NCBI RefSeq assembly: GCF_039531105.1 | Contig: NZ_BAAAPK010000001.1 | Coordinates: forward strand, 248,001 to 312,000 | Length of the DNA: 64,000 bases | Direction: 5' to 3' | Origin: Microbacterium lacus | GTDB lineage: Bacteria > Actinomycetota > Actinomycetes > Actinomycetales > Microbacteriaceae | In this document: piece after piece, positions 1-7,923 of the stretch | Layout of the letters: every line of letters begins with the position of its first letter | Numbering within the stretch: position 1 is the stretch's first letter | Notes under the pieces: model-generated | What the model saw: only the letters and a program-made list of their open reading frames with translations | Database searches by the model: none | Told to the model about the DNA's origin: nothing | Program-made: the position numbers and the translations under genes

Positions 1-455
1 TCCCCCACCCCGAACGACGCCGTGTCGCCGGTCGAAGCCAGGGTGACGGCATCCGCCCCCGCGAACAGCGGCGGAGCCCCGACGTCGCGAGACATCGCGA
101 GCTCGGCCGACAGCGACGCCGGCGGCAGGAGCAGCGTGAGCACCACGACGCCGGACGCCGCGACGCCGCCGGCCACCGTGGCCGCGAAGGCGACGGGGTG
201 TGCCGGGTGCGCGTGTTCGTGCGTGTGCGTGTCGGACTCGGGATGATCGCCGTGGTCGTGCCCGTGGTCGGCTTCGGCCCCGAGCGGCAGCGCGAAGCTC
301 AGCGCCGCACCGACGAGCACGAGGACCGCCATGCCGACCGCGAACCAGGCCGAGTCCGGGTTGATGTACAGCGCGAGGCGTCCGGTCAGGGCGAGGCCGA
401 TCGTGAACACCGCCAGGAGCGCGGCCAGCCCCACGCCCAGCCACCTCGTGCCCAC
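1..455 (-). CDS. TIGR03943-family protein, partner of UPF0718 permease (3' end cut by window)
   Basis: Translation from a GTG at 455 gives about 151 residues and runs off the left edge, so the C-terminus is missing. There are two N-terminal hydrophobic segments (LAALLAVFTIGLALTG and FAVGMAVLVLVGAALSFAL), then a histidine/aspartate-rich stretch (HGHDHGDH, then HTHEHAH) and a third hydrophobic segment. This is the layout of TIGR03943 proteins, which are regularly encoded beside UPF0718 permeases. It begins 11 bases after the permease stop, so the two are co-transcribed. The His-rich linker fits a divalent metal such as zinc, in keeping with the znu/zur genes upstream. The biochemical role of the pair is not established. 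The start was chosen for the purine-rich AAGGCGGG just upstream. Confidence 0.7.
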   Translation of the reverse strand, partial: MGTRWLGVGLAALLAVFTIGLALTGRLALYINPDSAWFAVGMAVLVLVGAALSFALPLGAEADHGHDHGDHPESDTHTHEHAHPAHPVAFAATVAGGVAASGVVVLTLLLPPASLSAELAMSRDVGAPPLFAGADAVTLASTGDTASFGVG

Positions 456-465
456 GAAGCCCGCC

Positions 466-1488
466 TTACGCAAGGAGGTTCACCACCGACCCGATCGCGA
501 ACGCCGAGAGCACCACGATCACCACGAGCCCCGCGAGGGTGCGGGTCGTGAAGGTCGTGCGCATGAGCGCGAGCATCTTGATGTCCACGAGGGGTCCGAC
601 GAGCAGGAACGCGACGATCGAGCCCGGAGTGAAGGTCGACGCGAACGACAGCGCGAAGAACGCGTCGACGTTCGAGCAGATCGACACGACCATCGCGAGC
701 GCCATCATCGCCACGATCGACAGTGCCGGGTTCGATCCGATCGCCAGGAGCGCCTCGCGCGGAATGAGCACCTGCACCGCGCCGGCGAGCGCCGATCCGA
801 TCACGAGGGCCGGCATCACGGCGCGCAGCTCGATCACGAACTGGGCGAGGCTGCGGCGGCCGCGTCCGCCGGGCTCGTCGAGCACGAGCTCGCACGTGTC
901 GCGGAACCGGTCCGTCAGCAGGGCGTCCGGGTCGGGGTGGCGGCTGTAGAGCCAGCCGATCAGGTTCGCGATCGCGTACCCGCCGAGCAGACGGGCGATC
1001 AGGATGCCGTCGCTGAAGCCGAACGCCTGGTTCGTCGTGATGATCACGATGGGATTCACGATCGGCGCGGCGATCAGGAACGTGAGGGTCTCCGGGACGG
1101 TGAACCCGCGCATGAGGAGCCCGCGGGCGAACGGGACGTTGCCGCACTCGCACACCGGGATGAGCATGCCGAGGAGCGAGAGCACCATGCGGCGCGCCCA
1201 CGCCCGGCGCGGCATCCACCGTTCGATCGCTCCGGGTGGCACCCACACCTGCACGACGATCGAGAGCACGACGCCGAGCGCGACGAACGGGAGCGACTCG
1301 ATCAGGACGCTGACCGCGAGCGTCAGCCCGTCCTGCGCGCGGGTGGGCAGGGAGGCGGGGAAGAGCGTCGGGGCGACCGCGTCGATCACGAACAGCGCGG
1401 CGATGACCGCGACCCCGATCGCGACGGCGACCAGGGTGCGTCCCGTCCGCCGCGGCGCGGCGACCGGGCGGCTCTCAGTCCGCGTCAC
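466..1488 (-). CDS. UPF0718 (DUF318) family permease
   Basis: A polytopic membrane protein of 340 residues. It has hydrophobic segments near residues 18-40 and 55-85, a cysteine pair in the segment PVCECGNVPFARGLL (about residue 115), and two halves carrying the repeated pattern seen in UPF0718 permeases (one with PIVNPIVIITTNQAFGF, the other with GSNPALSIVAMMALAMVVSICSNVDAF). The family is found with a TIGR03943 protein, which follows here, and often near metal-responsive regulators. The ATG lies 14 bases inside the 3' end of the Fur-family gene, so translation is probably coupled. Metal transport is an inference from context; the substrate is not shown by the sequence. Confidence 0.8.
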   Translation of the reverse strand: MTRTESRPVAAPRRTGRTLVAVAIGVAVIAALFVIDAVAPTLFPASLPTRAQDGLTLAVSVLIESLPFVALGVVLSIVVQVWVPPGAIERWMPRRAWARRMVLSLLGMLIPVCECGNVPFARGLLMRGFTVPETLTFLIAAPIVNPIVIITTNQAFGFSDGILIARLLGGYAIANLIGWLYSRHPDPDALLTDRFRDTCELVLDEPGGRGRRSLAQFVIELRAVMPALVIGSALAGAVQVLIPREALLAIGSNPALSIVAMMALAMVVSICSNVDAFFALSFASTFTPGSIVAFLLVGPLVDIKMLALMRTTFTTRTLAGLVVIVVLSAFAIGSVVNLLA

Positions 1489-1885
1489 GCTCGCTCGCGG
1501 CGGCCGTGCACGCCGCGCAGAGGCCGAAGATGTCGACGATGTGCTCGGCCTGGGTGAAGCCGTTGCGCTCTGCCGTCGCCCGCGCCCACTGCTCGACGTC
1601 GGTCGCCTCGATCTCGACCGTGAGACCGCACGAGCGGCAGATCAGGTGGTGGTGGTGTCCCGAGGTGGAGCAGGCGCGGTAGAGGGCCTCACCCTCGGGA
1701 CTCTGCAGGGAATCGGCCTCGCCTTGAGCCGCGAGACCGGCGAGCGCGCGGTAGACGGTGGCCAGCCCGATGCCGGTGTTCTCGTCGCGCAGGGTCGCGT
1801 GCAGCGACTGGGCACTCACGAACCCCGGAGCGTCGGCGAGCGCCTCGCGCACGCGATCGCGCTGCCAGGTGTTGCGCTGAGCCAT
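1475..1885 (-). CDS. zur: Fur-family metalloregulator, probably Zur
   Basis: A 136-residue protein of typical Fur/Zur length. The N-terminal winged helix contains the family helix GIGLATVYRALAGLA (38-52). The C-terminal metal-binding half carries HHHH (77-80), a CxxC at 83-86 (CRSC) and a second CxxC at 123-126 (CAAC), the four structural-zinc cysteines of the family. Fur, Zur, Mur and Nur cannot be separated reliably by sequence, but the gene sits between znuB and a metal-linked permease, and a Zur-type palindrome lies before znuA. Zur is therefore the best call. It would repress the locus when zinc is plentiful. The stop overlaps the next gene by 14 bases. Confidence 0.82.
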   Translation of the reverse strand: MAQRNTWQRDRVREALADAPGFVSAQSLHATLRDENTGIGLATVYRALAGLAAQGEADSLQSPEGEALYRACSTSGHHHHLICRSCGLTVEIEATDVEQWARATAERNGFTQAEHIVDIFGLCAACTAAASERDAD

Positions 1886-1981
1886 GCCGGCGAGTCTACC
1901 GAGCGGCTCTGAGCGGGAGCCGGGAGGGGGTGGCTGCCGCGCTCGGTGAAACGCCGGGGGGATTTCGCGGGCCCGGGTAGC

Positions 1982-2872
1982 TCACGCGGCCGCAAGTGTC
2001 GATTTCGCCCCGGGCTTCGACCGCGTCACCCGGCCCCGGCGTGCGCCGATCACCCGGCAGACGACGTAGATGAGGAACGAGATCGTCGTGATGTACGGGC
2101 TCACCGGCAGGGTCCCGGCGATCGCGAGCAGGATCCCGCCCACCGCCGAGACGAAGCCGAACGCCGCCGAGAGCAGCGGCACCGACAGCGGCCCGGTCGC
2201 GACCCGCATGGCCGCGGCCGCGGGGGTGACCAGGAGCGCCATCACCAGGAGCGCCCCGATGATGTGCACCGCGACGGCGACGATCAGGCCGAGCAGCAGC
2301 ATGAAGCCGAGCGAGATCGCGGTGGTCGGCACGCCGCGCGCCGCGGCGGACTGCGGATCGAGCGAGTCGAACCGCAGCGGACGCCAGATGAACAGGATGC
2401 CGAGCAGCACGACCAGGCTGATGCCGATGAGCCAGCCCAGCTGCCCGGTCTGCACGGAGACGATCTGACCCGTCAGGAGACTGAAGCGGTTCGCGCTGCG
2501 CCCGTTGTAGAGCGAGAGGAACAGGATTCCGAGGCCCAGACCGAACGGCATGAGGACGCCGATGATCGAGTTGCGGTCGCGCGCCCGGGCGCCCAGCCAG
2601 CCGATGAGGGCGGCGGCGATGAGCGAGCCGACGATCGAGCCGGTGACGACGTCCACGCCGATCAGGAGCGCGGCCGCGGCGCCCGCGAAGGAGAGTTCAC
2701 TGATCCCGTGCACGGCGAAGGCCATGTCCCGCTGGATCACGAAGACGCCGACGAGCCCCCCGACCAGACCCAGGATCGCTCCCGCCCACACCGAGTTCGA
2801 CACGAGCGCGAGGATCTCGCCGTAGACGGGCAGCCCTCCGAACATCGCGGTGCCGATGTCGTCCCAGTTCAT
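1982..2872 (-). CDS. znuB: zinc/manganese ABC transporter permease (ZnuB-like)
   Basis: A 296-residue integral membrane protein of the ABC-3 family (metal ABC permeases). It has about eight or nine hydrophobic segments, with family features such as FVIQRDMAFAVHGISELSFAGAAAA near the N-terminus and HIIGALLVMALLVTPAAAA near residue 205. The ATG at 2872 overlaps the stop of the ATPase gene by 4 bases (ATGA), fixing the start; the frame stays open further upstream but that part belongs to the ATPase gene. It forms the membrane channel for the substrate-binding protein and ATPase encoded just before it. Zinc is favoured over manganese because of the Zur-type regulator and operator. Confidence 0.88.
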   Translation of the reverse strand: MNWDDIGTAMFGGLPVYGEILALVSNSVWAGAILGLVGGLVGVFVIQRDMAFAVHGISELSFAGAAAALLIGVDVVTGSIVGSLIAAALIGWLGARARDRNSIIGVLMPFGLGLGILFLSLYNGRSANRFSLLTGQIVSVQTGQLGWLIGISLVVLLGILFIWRPLRFDSLDPQSAAARGVPTTAISLGFMLLLGLIVAVAVHIIGALLVMALLVTPAAAAMRVATGPLSVPLLSAAFGFVSAVGGILLAIAGTLPVSPYITTISFLIYVVCRVIGARRGRVTRSKPGAKSTLAAA

Positions 2873-3711
2873 GCGTGCGCCCCGCCCTCGTGGTGCGAGT
2901 CGTGGTGGTGGTGCGAGGCCTCCGCGTCCGGCGCGCCGACCACCACGAGCCGGTCGCCGGCGCGCAGGACGAAGACGTGGGCACCGTAGAGGTCGGTGAG
3001 GACATCCGAGCGCAGGACCTCGCCCGGCGTCCCGAGCGTGAAGCGCCCGTTCGCGATGTACAGGATGCGGTCGACCTTGCCGAGCAGCGGGTTGATGTCG
3101 TGCGTCACGAGCAGCACGCCCGCGTCGCGCTCCCGGCGGTGCCGGTCGATCAGCCCGATCACGGCCTGCTGGTTCGCGAGGTCCAGACTCGTGAGCGGCT
3201 CGTCGCACAGCAGGAGCGCGGGGTCGTCCGCGAGCGCCTGCCCGACGCGCAGACGCTGCTGCTCACCGCCGGAGAGGATGCCGATCGGGCGGTCGGCGAA
3301 CGCGGCGGCGCCGACTTCGTCGACGAGCGTCGCCACGCGTGCGGCATCCGCTCGCCGCGGGATCGGCAGACCGAACCGGTGGCCGTTCACGCCGAGCGCG
3401 ATGAGGTCGCGGCCGCGCAGGGCGGTGTCACGCGGCAGCGGGCGGGACTGCGGGATATAGCCGATCGTACGGTTTCCGGGCCCGTGCACCGGGCGTCCGT
3501 CGACCGTGATCGTGCCCGCACTGAGGGGTTCGAGGCCGAGGATGGAACGCAGCAGCGTGGTCTTGCCCGAACCGCTGGGCCCGAGGACCGCGACGAGCTC
3601 GCCGGGCTGCACGTCGAGGTCCAGCCCCGCCCACAGCTCGCGGCCCTCGCGCCGCAGCGCCGCCCCGCGGATCTGCAGGACAGCGCCGCTGAAGTCGGCG
3701 GTGCCGCTCAC
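2869..3711 (-). CDS. znuC: zinc/manganese ABC transporter ATP-binding protein (ZnuC-like)
   Basis: A 280-residue ABC ATPase with Walker A GPSGSGKT (44-51), signature LSGGEQ (146-151), Walker B LLLCDEP (167-172) and an H-loop in LLVTHDIN. The C-terminus ends in a histidine-rich tail (HHHHDSHHEGGAHA), common in zinc-handling ATPases. The GTG at 3711 overlaps the znuA stop by 4 bases and the stop overlaps the znuB start by 4 bases, so the three genes form one translationally coupled unit. It powers import of the metal bound by the upstream lipoprotein. Confidence 0.9.
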   Translation of the reverse strand: MSGTADFSGAVLQIRGAALRREGRELWAGLDLDVQPGELVAVLGPSGSGKTTLLRSILGLEPLSAGTITVDGRPVHGPGNRTIGYIPQSRPLPRDTALRGRDLIALGVNGHRFGLPIPRRADAARVATLVDEVGAAAFADRPIGILSGGEQQRLRVGQALADDPALLLCDEPLTSLDLANQQAVIGLIDRHRRERDAGVLLVTHDINPLLGKVDRILYIANGRFTLGTPGEVLRSDVLTDLYGAHVFVLRAGDRLVVVGAPDAEASHHHHDSHHEGGAHA

Positions 3712-4694
3712 GCGGCCAGCGCGCCCGCCAGCGCGGCGATGTTCTCCTGCATCCACGAGAGGTAAGTCTGGCCCTCGGGGAGCGTTTCCGAAAACGCGAT
3801 GACCGGGATGCCGAGTCCCTCGGCCTCGTCGGAGATCTGCGTCGTCTCCGCACCACCGGTCTGGCTGTTGACGATCACGACGCGGACGCTGCCGTCCCTG
3901 ACGAGGTCGAGCGCCTCGAGCAGCGTCGCGGGCGGGACGTCCTGCCCCTCCTCGACGGCTTCGCTGAACGCCTCGGGAGTGAGGTTCTCCAGTCCCGCGG
4001 CGGCGGTCAGGTAGACCGGCACCGGCTCGGTGACGAAGACGCCGTCGCCCGCGTGCGCGGCGTCGATGTCGGACAGGCCGGCTTCGAGGTCCGCGATGCC
4101 GGCGACGAAGGTCGCGGCGTTGTCCTGGAAGGTGGCGGCGTCCGCCGGCTGCAGGGCGGAGAGCTCCTCGGAGATCGCTTCGGCGACGTGCTCGATCGTG
4201 TGCAGGTCGTACCAGACGTGCTCGTTGAAGCCCTCGACGTGGGCGTGGTCGTGGTCGCCGTGGGCGTCCTCCTCGGGCGCCGCGCTGCCCTCCGGGGCCG
4301 ACGACTCCTCGTGCCCGGCGTTCTCGGGCCAGTCGTGGGAGAACTCCACCGCGGTGATCACCGGCGCCTCCGTGCCGGTCGCCTCGATGAGCGAGTCGAT
4401 GAAGCCGTCGTAGCCGCCGCCGTTCTCGATGATGAGATCGGCCTTCGAGACGGTCAGCTGATCCTGGGCCGTGGCCTCGAACGAGTGCGGGTCCTGTGCG
4501 GCCGAGTTCACGATCGCGGCCACGTCGATCAGGTCTCCGCCGATCTCCTCGGCGATCTGGCCGTAGACGTTCGTGGAGGCCACGACCTGCAGCGTGCCGT
4601 CGTCCGTGGACGCGGCATCCGTCCCGGTCGCGCACCCCGCGAGGACCAGAGCGGACAGGGCGAGCACGGGAAGCATTCGGCGCGGGGTCGTCAT
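3708..4694 (-). CDS. znuA: metal ABC transporter substrate-binding lipoprotein (ZnuA-like)
   Basis: A 328-residue protein of the cluster A-I (TroA/ZnuA) family. It has a lipoprotein signal with lipobox LAGC (Cys21), the conserved DPHSFEA containing the metal ligand His70, an acidic and histidine-rich loop (DAHGDHDHAH, about 143-152), NEHVWYD with His159, and the C-terminal NSQTGGAETTQ and AFSETLP elements. The His-rich loop is characteristic of zinc rather than manganese binders. It is the first gene of the znuACB operon. A Zur-box palindrome lies 20-34 bases upstream of the ATG, so expression should rise when zinc is scarce. Confidence 0.9.
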   Translation of the reverse strand: MTTPRRMLPVLALSALVLAGCATGTDAASTDDGTLQVVASTNVYGQIAEEIGGDLIDVAAIVNSAAQDPHSFEATAQDQLTVSKADLIIENGGGYDGFIDSLIEATGTEAPVITAVEFSHDWPENAGHEESSAPEGSAAPEEDAHGDHDHAHVEGFNEHVWYDLHTIEHVAEAISEELSALQPADAATFQDNAATFVAGIADLEAGLSDIDAAHAGDGVFVTEPVPVYLTAAAGLENLTPEAFSEAVEEGQDVPPATLLEALDLVRDGSVRVVIVNSQTGGAETTQISDEAEGLGIPVIAFSETLPEGQTYLSWMQENIAALAGALAA

Positions 4695-4713
4695 GACCCC
4701 AGACTATCGTTAT

Positions 4714-4728
4714 TGATAATCGTTCTCA
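4714..4728 (-). promoter_or_regulatory. Zur-box operator before znuA
   Basis: On the minus strand the site reads TGAGAACGATTATCA, an interrupted palindrome of the form TGAnAAnnATTnTCA. It agrees with the actinobacterial Zur consensus as I remember it (TGAAAATGATTTTCA). It lies just upstream of the znuA start codon (4694), where bound Zur would block the promoter. The flank AATAACGATA adds a partial second half-site. Confidence 0.75.
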
Positions 4729-4748
4729 AACCCGCCCGCCGGCTCCTC

Positions 4749-4810
4749 CGCGAGAGGGCACGAATGTAGGGCGACACGCCGCTGAGACCCTCCATTTCTG
4801 CCCTCTCGCG
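4749..4810. repeat. 62-bp palindrome-ended intergenic repeat, copy 1
   Basis: It begins with CGCGAGAGGGCA and ends with the exact inverse TGCCCTCTCGCG. The interior contains TGTAGGGC then ACACGCCG. A second copy of identical length with the same 12-base ends lies at 21149-21210. This copy sits in the gap between the 3' end of the DUF2461 gene and the znuA promoter. It could form a long hairpin and serve as a terminator, or be a small non-autonomous repeat. Confidence 0.8.
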
Positions 4811-4818
4811 AGCGGCAG

Positions 4819-5481
4819 TCAGGGGCGGCGGGAGCGCTCGGGCCGGATCACCAGGTCTCCGAGGTTCTCGGCGACCCAGGTGCACCACACCGACACCGAG
4901 CGCCACGTGTCGCTGATGATGTCGAACGCGTCCGGCGTCCACATCCAGTCGGCGAGCTCCTCCTCGACCCCGACCGCGAGGTGCTTCAGGCGCAGCAGAT
5001 CGATGCGCGGATGATCGACCGGGTAGCCGCGGGGCGCCGTGCGCAGCGCGTCGTCCGTCATCGGCGCGAGGTGCGCGGCATCCATCTGTGCGAGCACGGC
5101 ATCGAGCTCCGCCGACAGCCGGTCATGATCGACGATCTCGCGGAACCGAGCGAGCGCCGCGGGCGGGACGTCGTACACGCCGCCCCCGATCAAGAGACCG
5201 TGCTCGCTCAGCTGGAGATAGTGCGCGATCGGCGCGCGGGAGACCATCCCGATGTGCGTCTTGTACGGCGTCTTGTCGGCGCTGAAGCGCACATCGCGAT
5301 ACGGGCGGAAGATCTTCACATCGCCGAACTCGGGTTCGAGCTGCATCGCGAGCTCCTCGAACGGACCGCGGACGTGCGCGAGGTAGCGCTCGTTGTTCGC
5401 CGTCCACCACGCTTTCGTGTTGTTCACCGCGAGATCGCGGAAGAACACGGGAGCGTCGGGATGCAGTCCTCCGAAAGCCAT
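4819..5481 (-). CDS. DUF2461 family protein
   Basis: A 220-residue soluble protein starting MAFGGLHPDAPVFFRDLAVN. It carries the family hallmarks NNTKAWWTANNERY, PYRDVRFSADKTPYKTHIG and GGVYDVPPAALARFREIV. DUF2461 proteins are widespread in bacteria and have no established biochemical function. The ATG at 5481 is preferred over upstream in-frame starts because the conserved domain begins there. The gene stands alone, with the 62-bp repeat immediately after its stop. Confidence 0.85.
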   Translation of the reverse strand: MAFGGLHPDAPVFFRDLAVNNTKAWWTANNERYLAHVRGPFEELAMQLEPEFGDVKIFRPYRDVRFSADKTPYKTHIGMVSRAPIAHYLQLSEHGLLIGGGVYDVPPAALARFREIVDHDRLSAELDAVLAQMDAAHLAPMTDDALRTAPRGYPVDHPRIDLLRLKHLAVGVEEELADWMWTPDAFDIISDTWRSVSVWCTWVAENLGDLVIRPERSRRP

Positions 5482-5515
5482 GCGGCGATCGTAGTCTCCG
5501 GAAATCAGCGGCGGA

Positions 5516-6280
5516 TCAGCGTCCGAAGAGGTCGCCCAGACCCGGGATGCCGAAGTCGGACAGCCCCTCGCCGAATCCGGTGACGTGCTCACCGAGGCCC
5601 GAGACCTGTTCGCCGACCGCGCCGAGCCCGTCGCCCACGAGCGCCTCGGGGTCGATGCCCGCCGCCATCGACTCGAAGTCCACGCCGAACGACGCGGCCT
5701 GCGCGAGGAGCGGAAGCGCGACCGCACTCGCGATCGCGCCGCCCGCGACGAGTCCGAGCACACCGCCCGCGGCAGCACCCGCACCCACGAGTCCGGCTTT
5801 ACCGCCGGCGCGACCGAGGAGGCCGCGCATGCTTCCCGGCTGCATGGCCTCGGTCCGGGCGGCGGCGCGAGCGAGATCGGCCGGGTCCGCCGAGCGCGGC
5901 TGCTCGTAGGACGGCAGCTCGGCGTTCATCCGCGCCTGCACCTCGGCACGCTGGGCGGGCGTGAGCCGCGCGAACGCATCGCGGTGGATGCGCTCGATCT
6001 GCTGCGGGTCGGCGGTCTGCATCAGGTAGTCGTACCGGGCGATCGCCGCGCGGTCGGCATCCGTCATCGCGGCATTCGAACCCGTCGTCGCGGCGGGCGA
6101 CCCAGGAGCCGGCGGCGGCGTGGTCGAGACGGGACGCTTCTCACCCGTGAGCGAGTCGGCGGCCTTCTGGACCATCGAACGCCAGTCGGTGGATGCGGCT
6201 CCCCTGGAACCGGCGGATGTGCGGGTCTTGTCGCCCAGGGCCTTGCCGGCGAGGTCGAACAGACGGTTGAAGGTGCTCAT
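5516..6280 (-). CDS. uncharacterised Gly/Ala-rich protein under a predicted Mn2+ riboswitch
   Basis: A 254-residue protein I cannot assign to a characterised family. The N-terminus looks amphipathic (STFNRLFDLAGKAL), followed by a low-complexity Pro/Ala/Thr linker (about 50-70), a soluble charged segment with YDYLMQTADPQQIERIHRDAFARLTPAQRAEVQARMN (about 83-120), then a strongly hydrophobic Gly/Ala stretch (about 160-200) that could cross the membrane, and a Gly-rich tail. A ribosome-binding AAAGG sits 6 bases before the ATG at 6280. Just upstream is a predicted yybP-ykoY riboswitch, which links it to manganese homeostasis by inference. Its role could be metal export, membrane stress or chaperoning; nothing in the sequence decides. 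Confidence 0.7.
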   Translation of the reverse strand: MSTFNRLFDLAGKALGDKTRTSAGSRGAASTDWRSMVQKAADSLTGEKRPVSTTPPPAPGSPAATTGSNAAMTDADRAAIARYDYLMQTADPQQIERIHRDAFARLTPAQRAEVQARMNAELPSYEQPRSADPADLARAAARTEAMQPGSMRGLLGRAGGKAGLVGAGAAAGGVLGLVAGGAIASAVALPLLAQAASFGVDFESMAAGIDPEALVGDGLGAVGEQVSGLGEHVTGFGEGLSDFGIPGLGDLFGR

Positions 6281-6315
6281 GAGGGGCCTTTCGAGACGTT
6301 GGCGATCGGGTGATG

Positions 6316-6409
6316 CCAAGGTCTCCTCCACCCGGAATCCGGGCCGGCGAGCCGGGATGCTGGTCGCATCCGTGATGACGGCTTCACCGCGTCGGGAGTA
6401 CTCCCCTTG
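6316..6409 (-). ncRNA. yybP-ykoY (manganese) riboswitch, copy 1
   Basis: Read on the minus strand the RNA begins CAAGGGGAGTACTCCC and ends GGAGGAGACCTTGG. These are the two conserved loops of the yybP-ykoY class (GGGGAGUA at the 5' side, GAGACCUU at the 3' side), closed by a CAAGG/CCTTG stem. Two internal hairpins lie between them, one with GGATGC...GCATCC arms. A second copy with the same loops precedes terC at 28417-28512. Here the aptamer ends about 35 bases before the start codon of the unknown gene at 5516-6280. Downstream TTGGC/GCCAA can compete with the closing stem. Confidence 0.82.
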
Positions 6410-6457
6410 ATGAGACGATCGTATGCCGTCGTCGCTATGAATCGGCTGAATCCGTCA

Positions 6458-7810
6458 TCAGTCCAGCAGCAGCGCGGGCTCCTCGAGGACCGAGGCGACG
6501 TCGGCGACGAAGCGCGAGATGCCGTCGCCGTCGACGACGCGGTGATCGAATGAACCGGAGACCGTCGTGACCCACCGCGGACGGATCTCCCCGTCGACGA
6601 CCCACGGCTTCTGCCGGATCGCGCCGAGCGCGATGATGCCGACCTCGCCCGGGTTGATGATCGGGGTGCCCGCATCGACGCCGAAGACACCGATGTTCGT
6701 GATCGTGATCGTGCCACCCTGCTGGTCGGCGGGGCTCGTCTTGCCGTCCCGCGCCGTGAGGGTCAGCTTCTCCAGCGCCCGGGCGAGCTCGCGCGTGTTG
6801 AGATCCTGCGCGTCCTTGATGTTGGGGACGAGCAGGCCCCGCGGAGTCGCCGCCGCGATGCCGAGGTTCACGTAGTGGCGCACGCGGATCGACGCTCCGT
6901 CCTCGCCGTCGACCCACGCCGCGTTCACCATGGGGGTGCGGCGCACCGCCCAGATGACCGCGCGGGCCATGATGAGCAGCGGCGAGACCTTGACGTCGGC
7001 GAAGTCCGGTGAGGTCTTCAGCCGCTTCACGAGCTCCATCGTGCGCGAGGCGTCGACATCGACCCACACCGACACGTGCGGTGCGGAGTACGCACTGCTG
7101 GTCATCGCGCTCGCCGTCGCCTTGCGGACACCGCGCACCGGGATCGACTCCTCGCGGTCATCGGCCGCCGGTGCCTGCGGCTCGGGCGTCGCGGGGACGG
7201 ATGCCGCGGCATCCGTCGCCGGAACCGGGATCGTCTCCTCCCGCACGGCACCCCACTCGGGCGTCTGGATGTTGCGGAAGACGCTCGCCTGCGACGCGTG
7301 CTTCATGACGTCGTCGCGCGTGACCTCGCCGGCCGCGCCGCTCGGGGTGACGTCGGCGAGGTCGACGCCGAGGTCGCGGGCGAGCTTGCGGATCGGGGGC
7401 TTGGCGACCACGCCGACCGACGCGCGAACCGGACGCTCGGCGGGCTTGCGGCGCCGGGACTGCACGTGGCCGGCACTTCCGTAGCCGACCAGGACCGAGC
7501 CGCCGCCGTCCGGCTCGTGCGGCTCACCGTGCTCACTCTGACCCGCGGTCGCGGGAGGTGCGGCGGCATCGGCGCCCGCGATCGTGATGATCGCGGCGCC
7601 GACGTTCACGGTGGCGCCCTCGTCGGCCAGGAGATCGCCGACGACGCCGGCGAACGGCGAGGGCAGCTCGACGAGCGACTTCGCGGTCTCGATCTCGACC
7701 AGCACGTCGTTCACGGCGACGGTGTCACCGGGCGCGACCCGCCACGACACGATCTCGGCCTCGGTCAGGCCTTCGCCGACGTCGGGGAGAAGGAAGGTCT
7801 GGGTGCTCAT
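6458..7810 (-). CDS. bkdC: 2-oxoacid dehydrogenase E2 (dihydrolipoamide acyltransferase)
   Basis: A 450-residue acyltransferase. The lipoyl domain (1-78) has the lipoylated lysine in [12 protein letters not shown] (Lys44). A Pro/Ala/Gly linker follows, then the E1/E3-binding domain (137-171, [20 protein letters not shown]), a second linker, and the catalytic core ending in FDHRVVDG (421-428) with the active-site His. It transfers the acyl group from E1 to CoA in the pyruvate or branched-chain 2-oxoacid complex. It follows the E1 beta gene after a 113-base gap holding a strong hairpin, unlike the tightly overlapping E1 genes, so it may be expressed at a different level. No E3 gene is visible here. 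Confidence 0.92.
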   Translation of the reverse strand: MSTQTFLLPDVGEGLTEAEIVSWRVAPGDTVAVNDVLVEIETAKSLVELPSPFAGVVGDLLADEGATVNVGAAIITIAGADAAAPPATAGQSEHGEPHEPDGGGSVLVGYGSAGHVQSRRRKPAERPVRASVGVVAKPPIRKLARDLGVDLADVTPSGAAGEVTRDDVMKHASQASVFRNIQTPEWGAVREETIPVPATDAAASVPATPEPQAPAADDREESIPVRGVRKATASAMTSSAYSAPHVSVWVDVDASRTMELVKRLKTSPDFADVKVSPLLIMARAVIWAVRRTPMVNAAWVDGEDGASIRVRHYVNLGIAAATPRGLLVPNIKDAQDLNTRELARALEKLTLTARDGKTSPADQQGGTITITNIGVFGVDAGTPIINPGEVGIIALGAIRQKPWVVDGEIRPRWVTTVSGSFDHRVVDGDGISRFVADVASVLEEPALLLD

Positions 7811-7857
7811 GTTCGATCCTCTCGCACCTTCTTCGTACCGTGAGACTGCATCCGAGG

Positions 7858-7890
7858 GCCGAGACCTCGGGGATTCCCCTTGGTCTCGGC
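7858..7890 (-). terminator. hairpin between E1 beta and E2 genes (attenuator or processing site)
   Basis: A perfect 9-base inverted repeat, GCCGAGACC and GGTCTCGGC, encloses 15 bases that themselves hold GGGGATTCCCC. It lies in the gap between E1 beta (ends 7924) and E2 (starts 7810). There is no T-run, so it may be a partial terminator, an mRNA-stability element or a processing site setting subunit ratios. Confidence 0.5.
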
Positions 7891-7923
7891 GTGATGTTGC
7901 AGTTTCGCGGGGTAGGGCATCGG

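Noticed and set aside
331..1557. Long plus-strand open frame (408 codons) over the permease/zur genes
   Set aside because: Arg/Asp/His/Glu-rich composition typical of the antisense of a high-GC gene; the minus-strand genes have recognised families.
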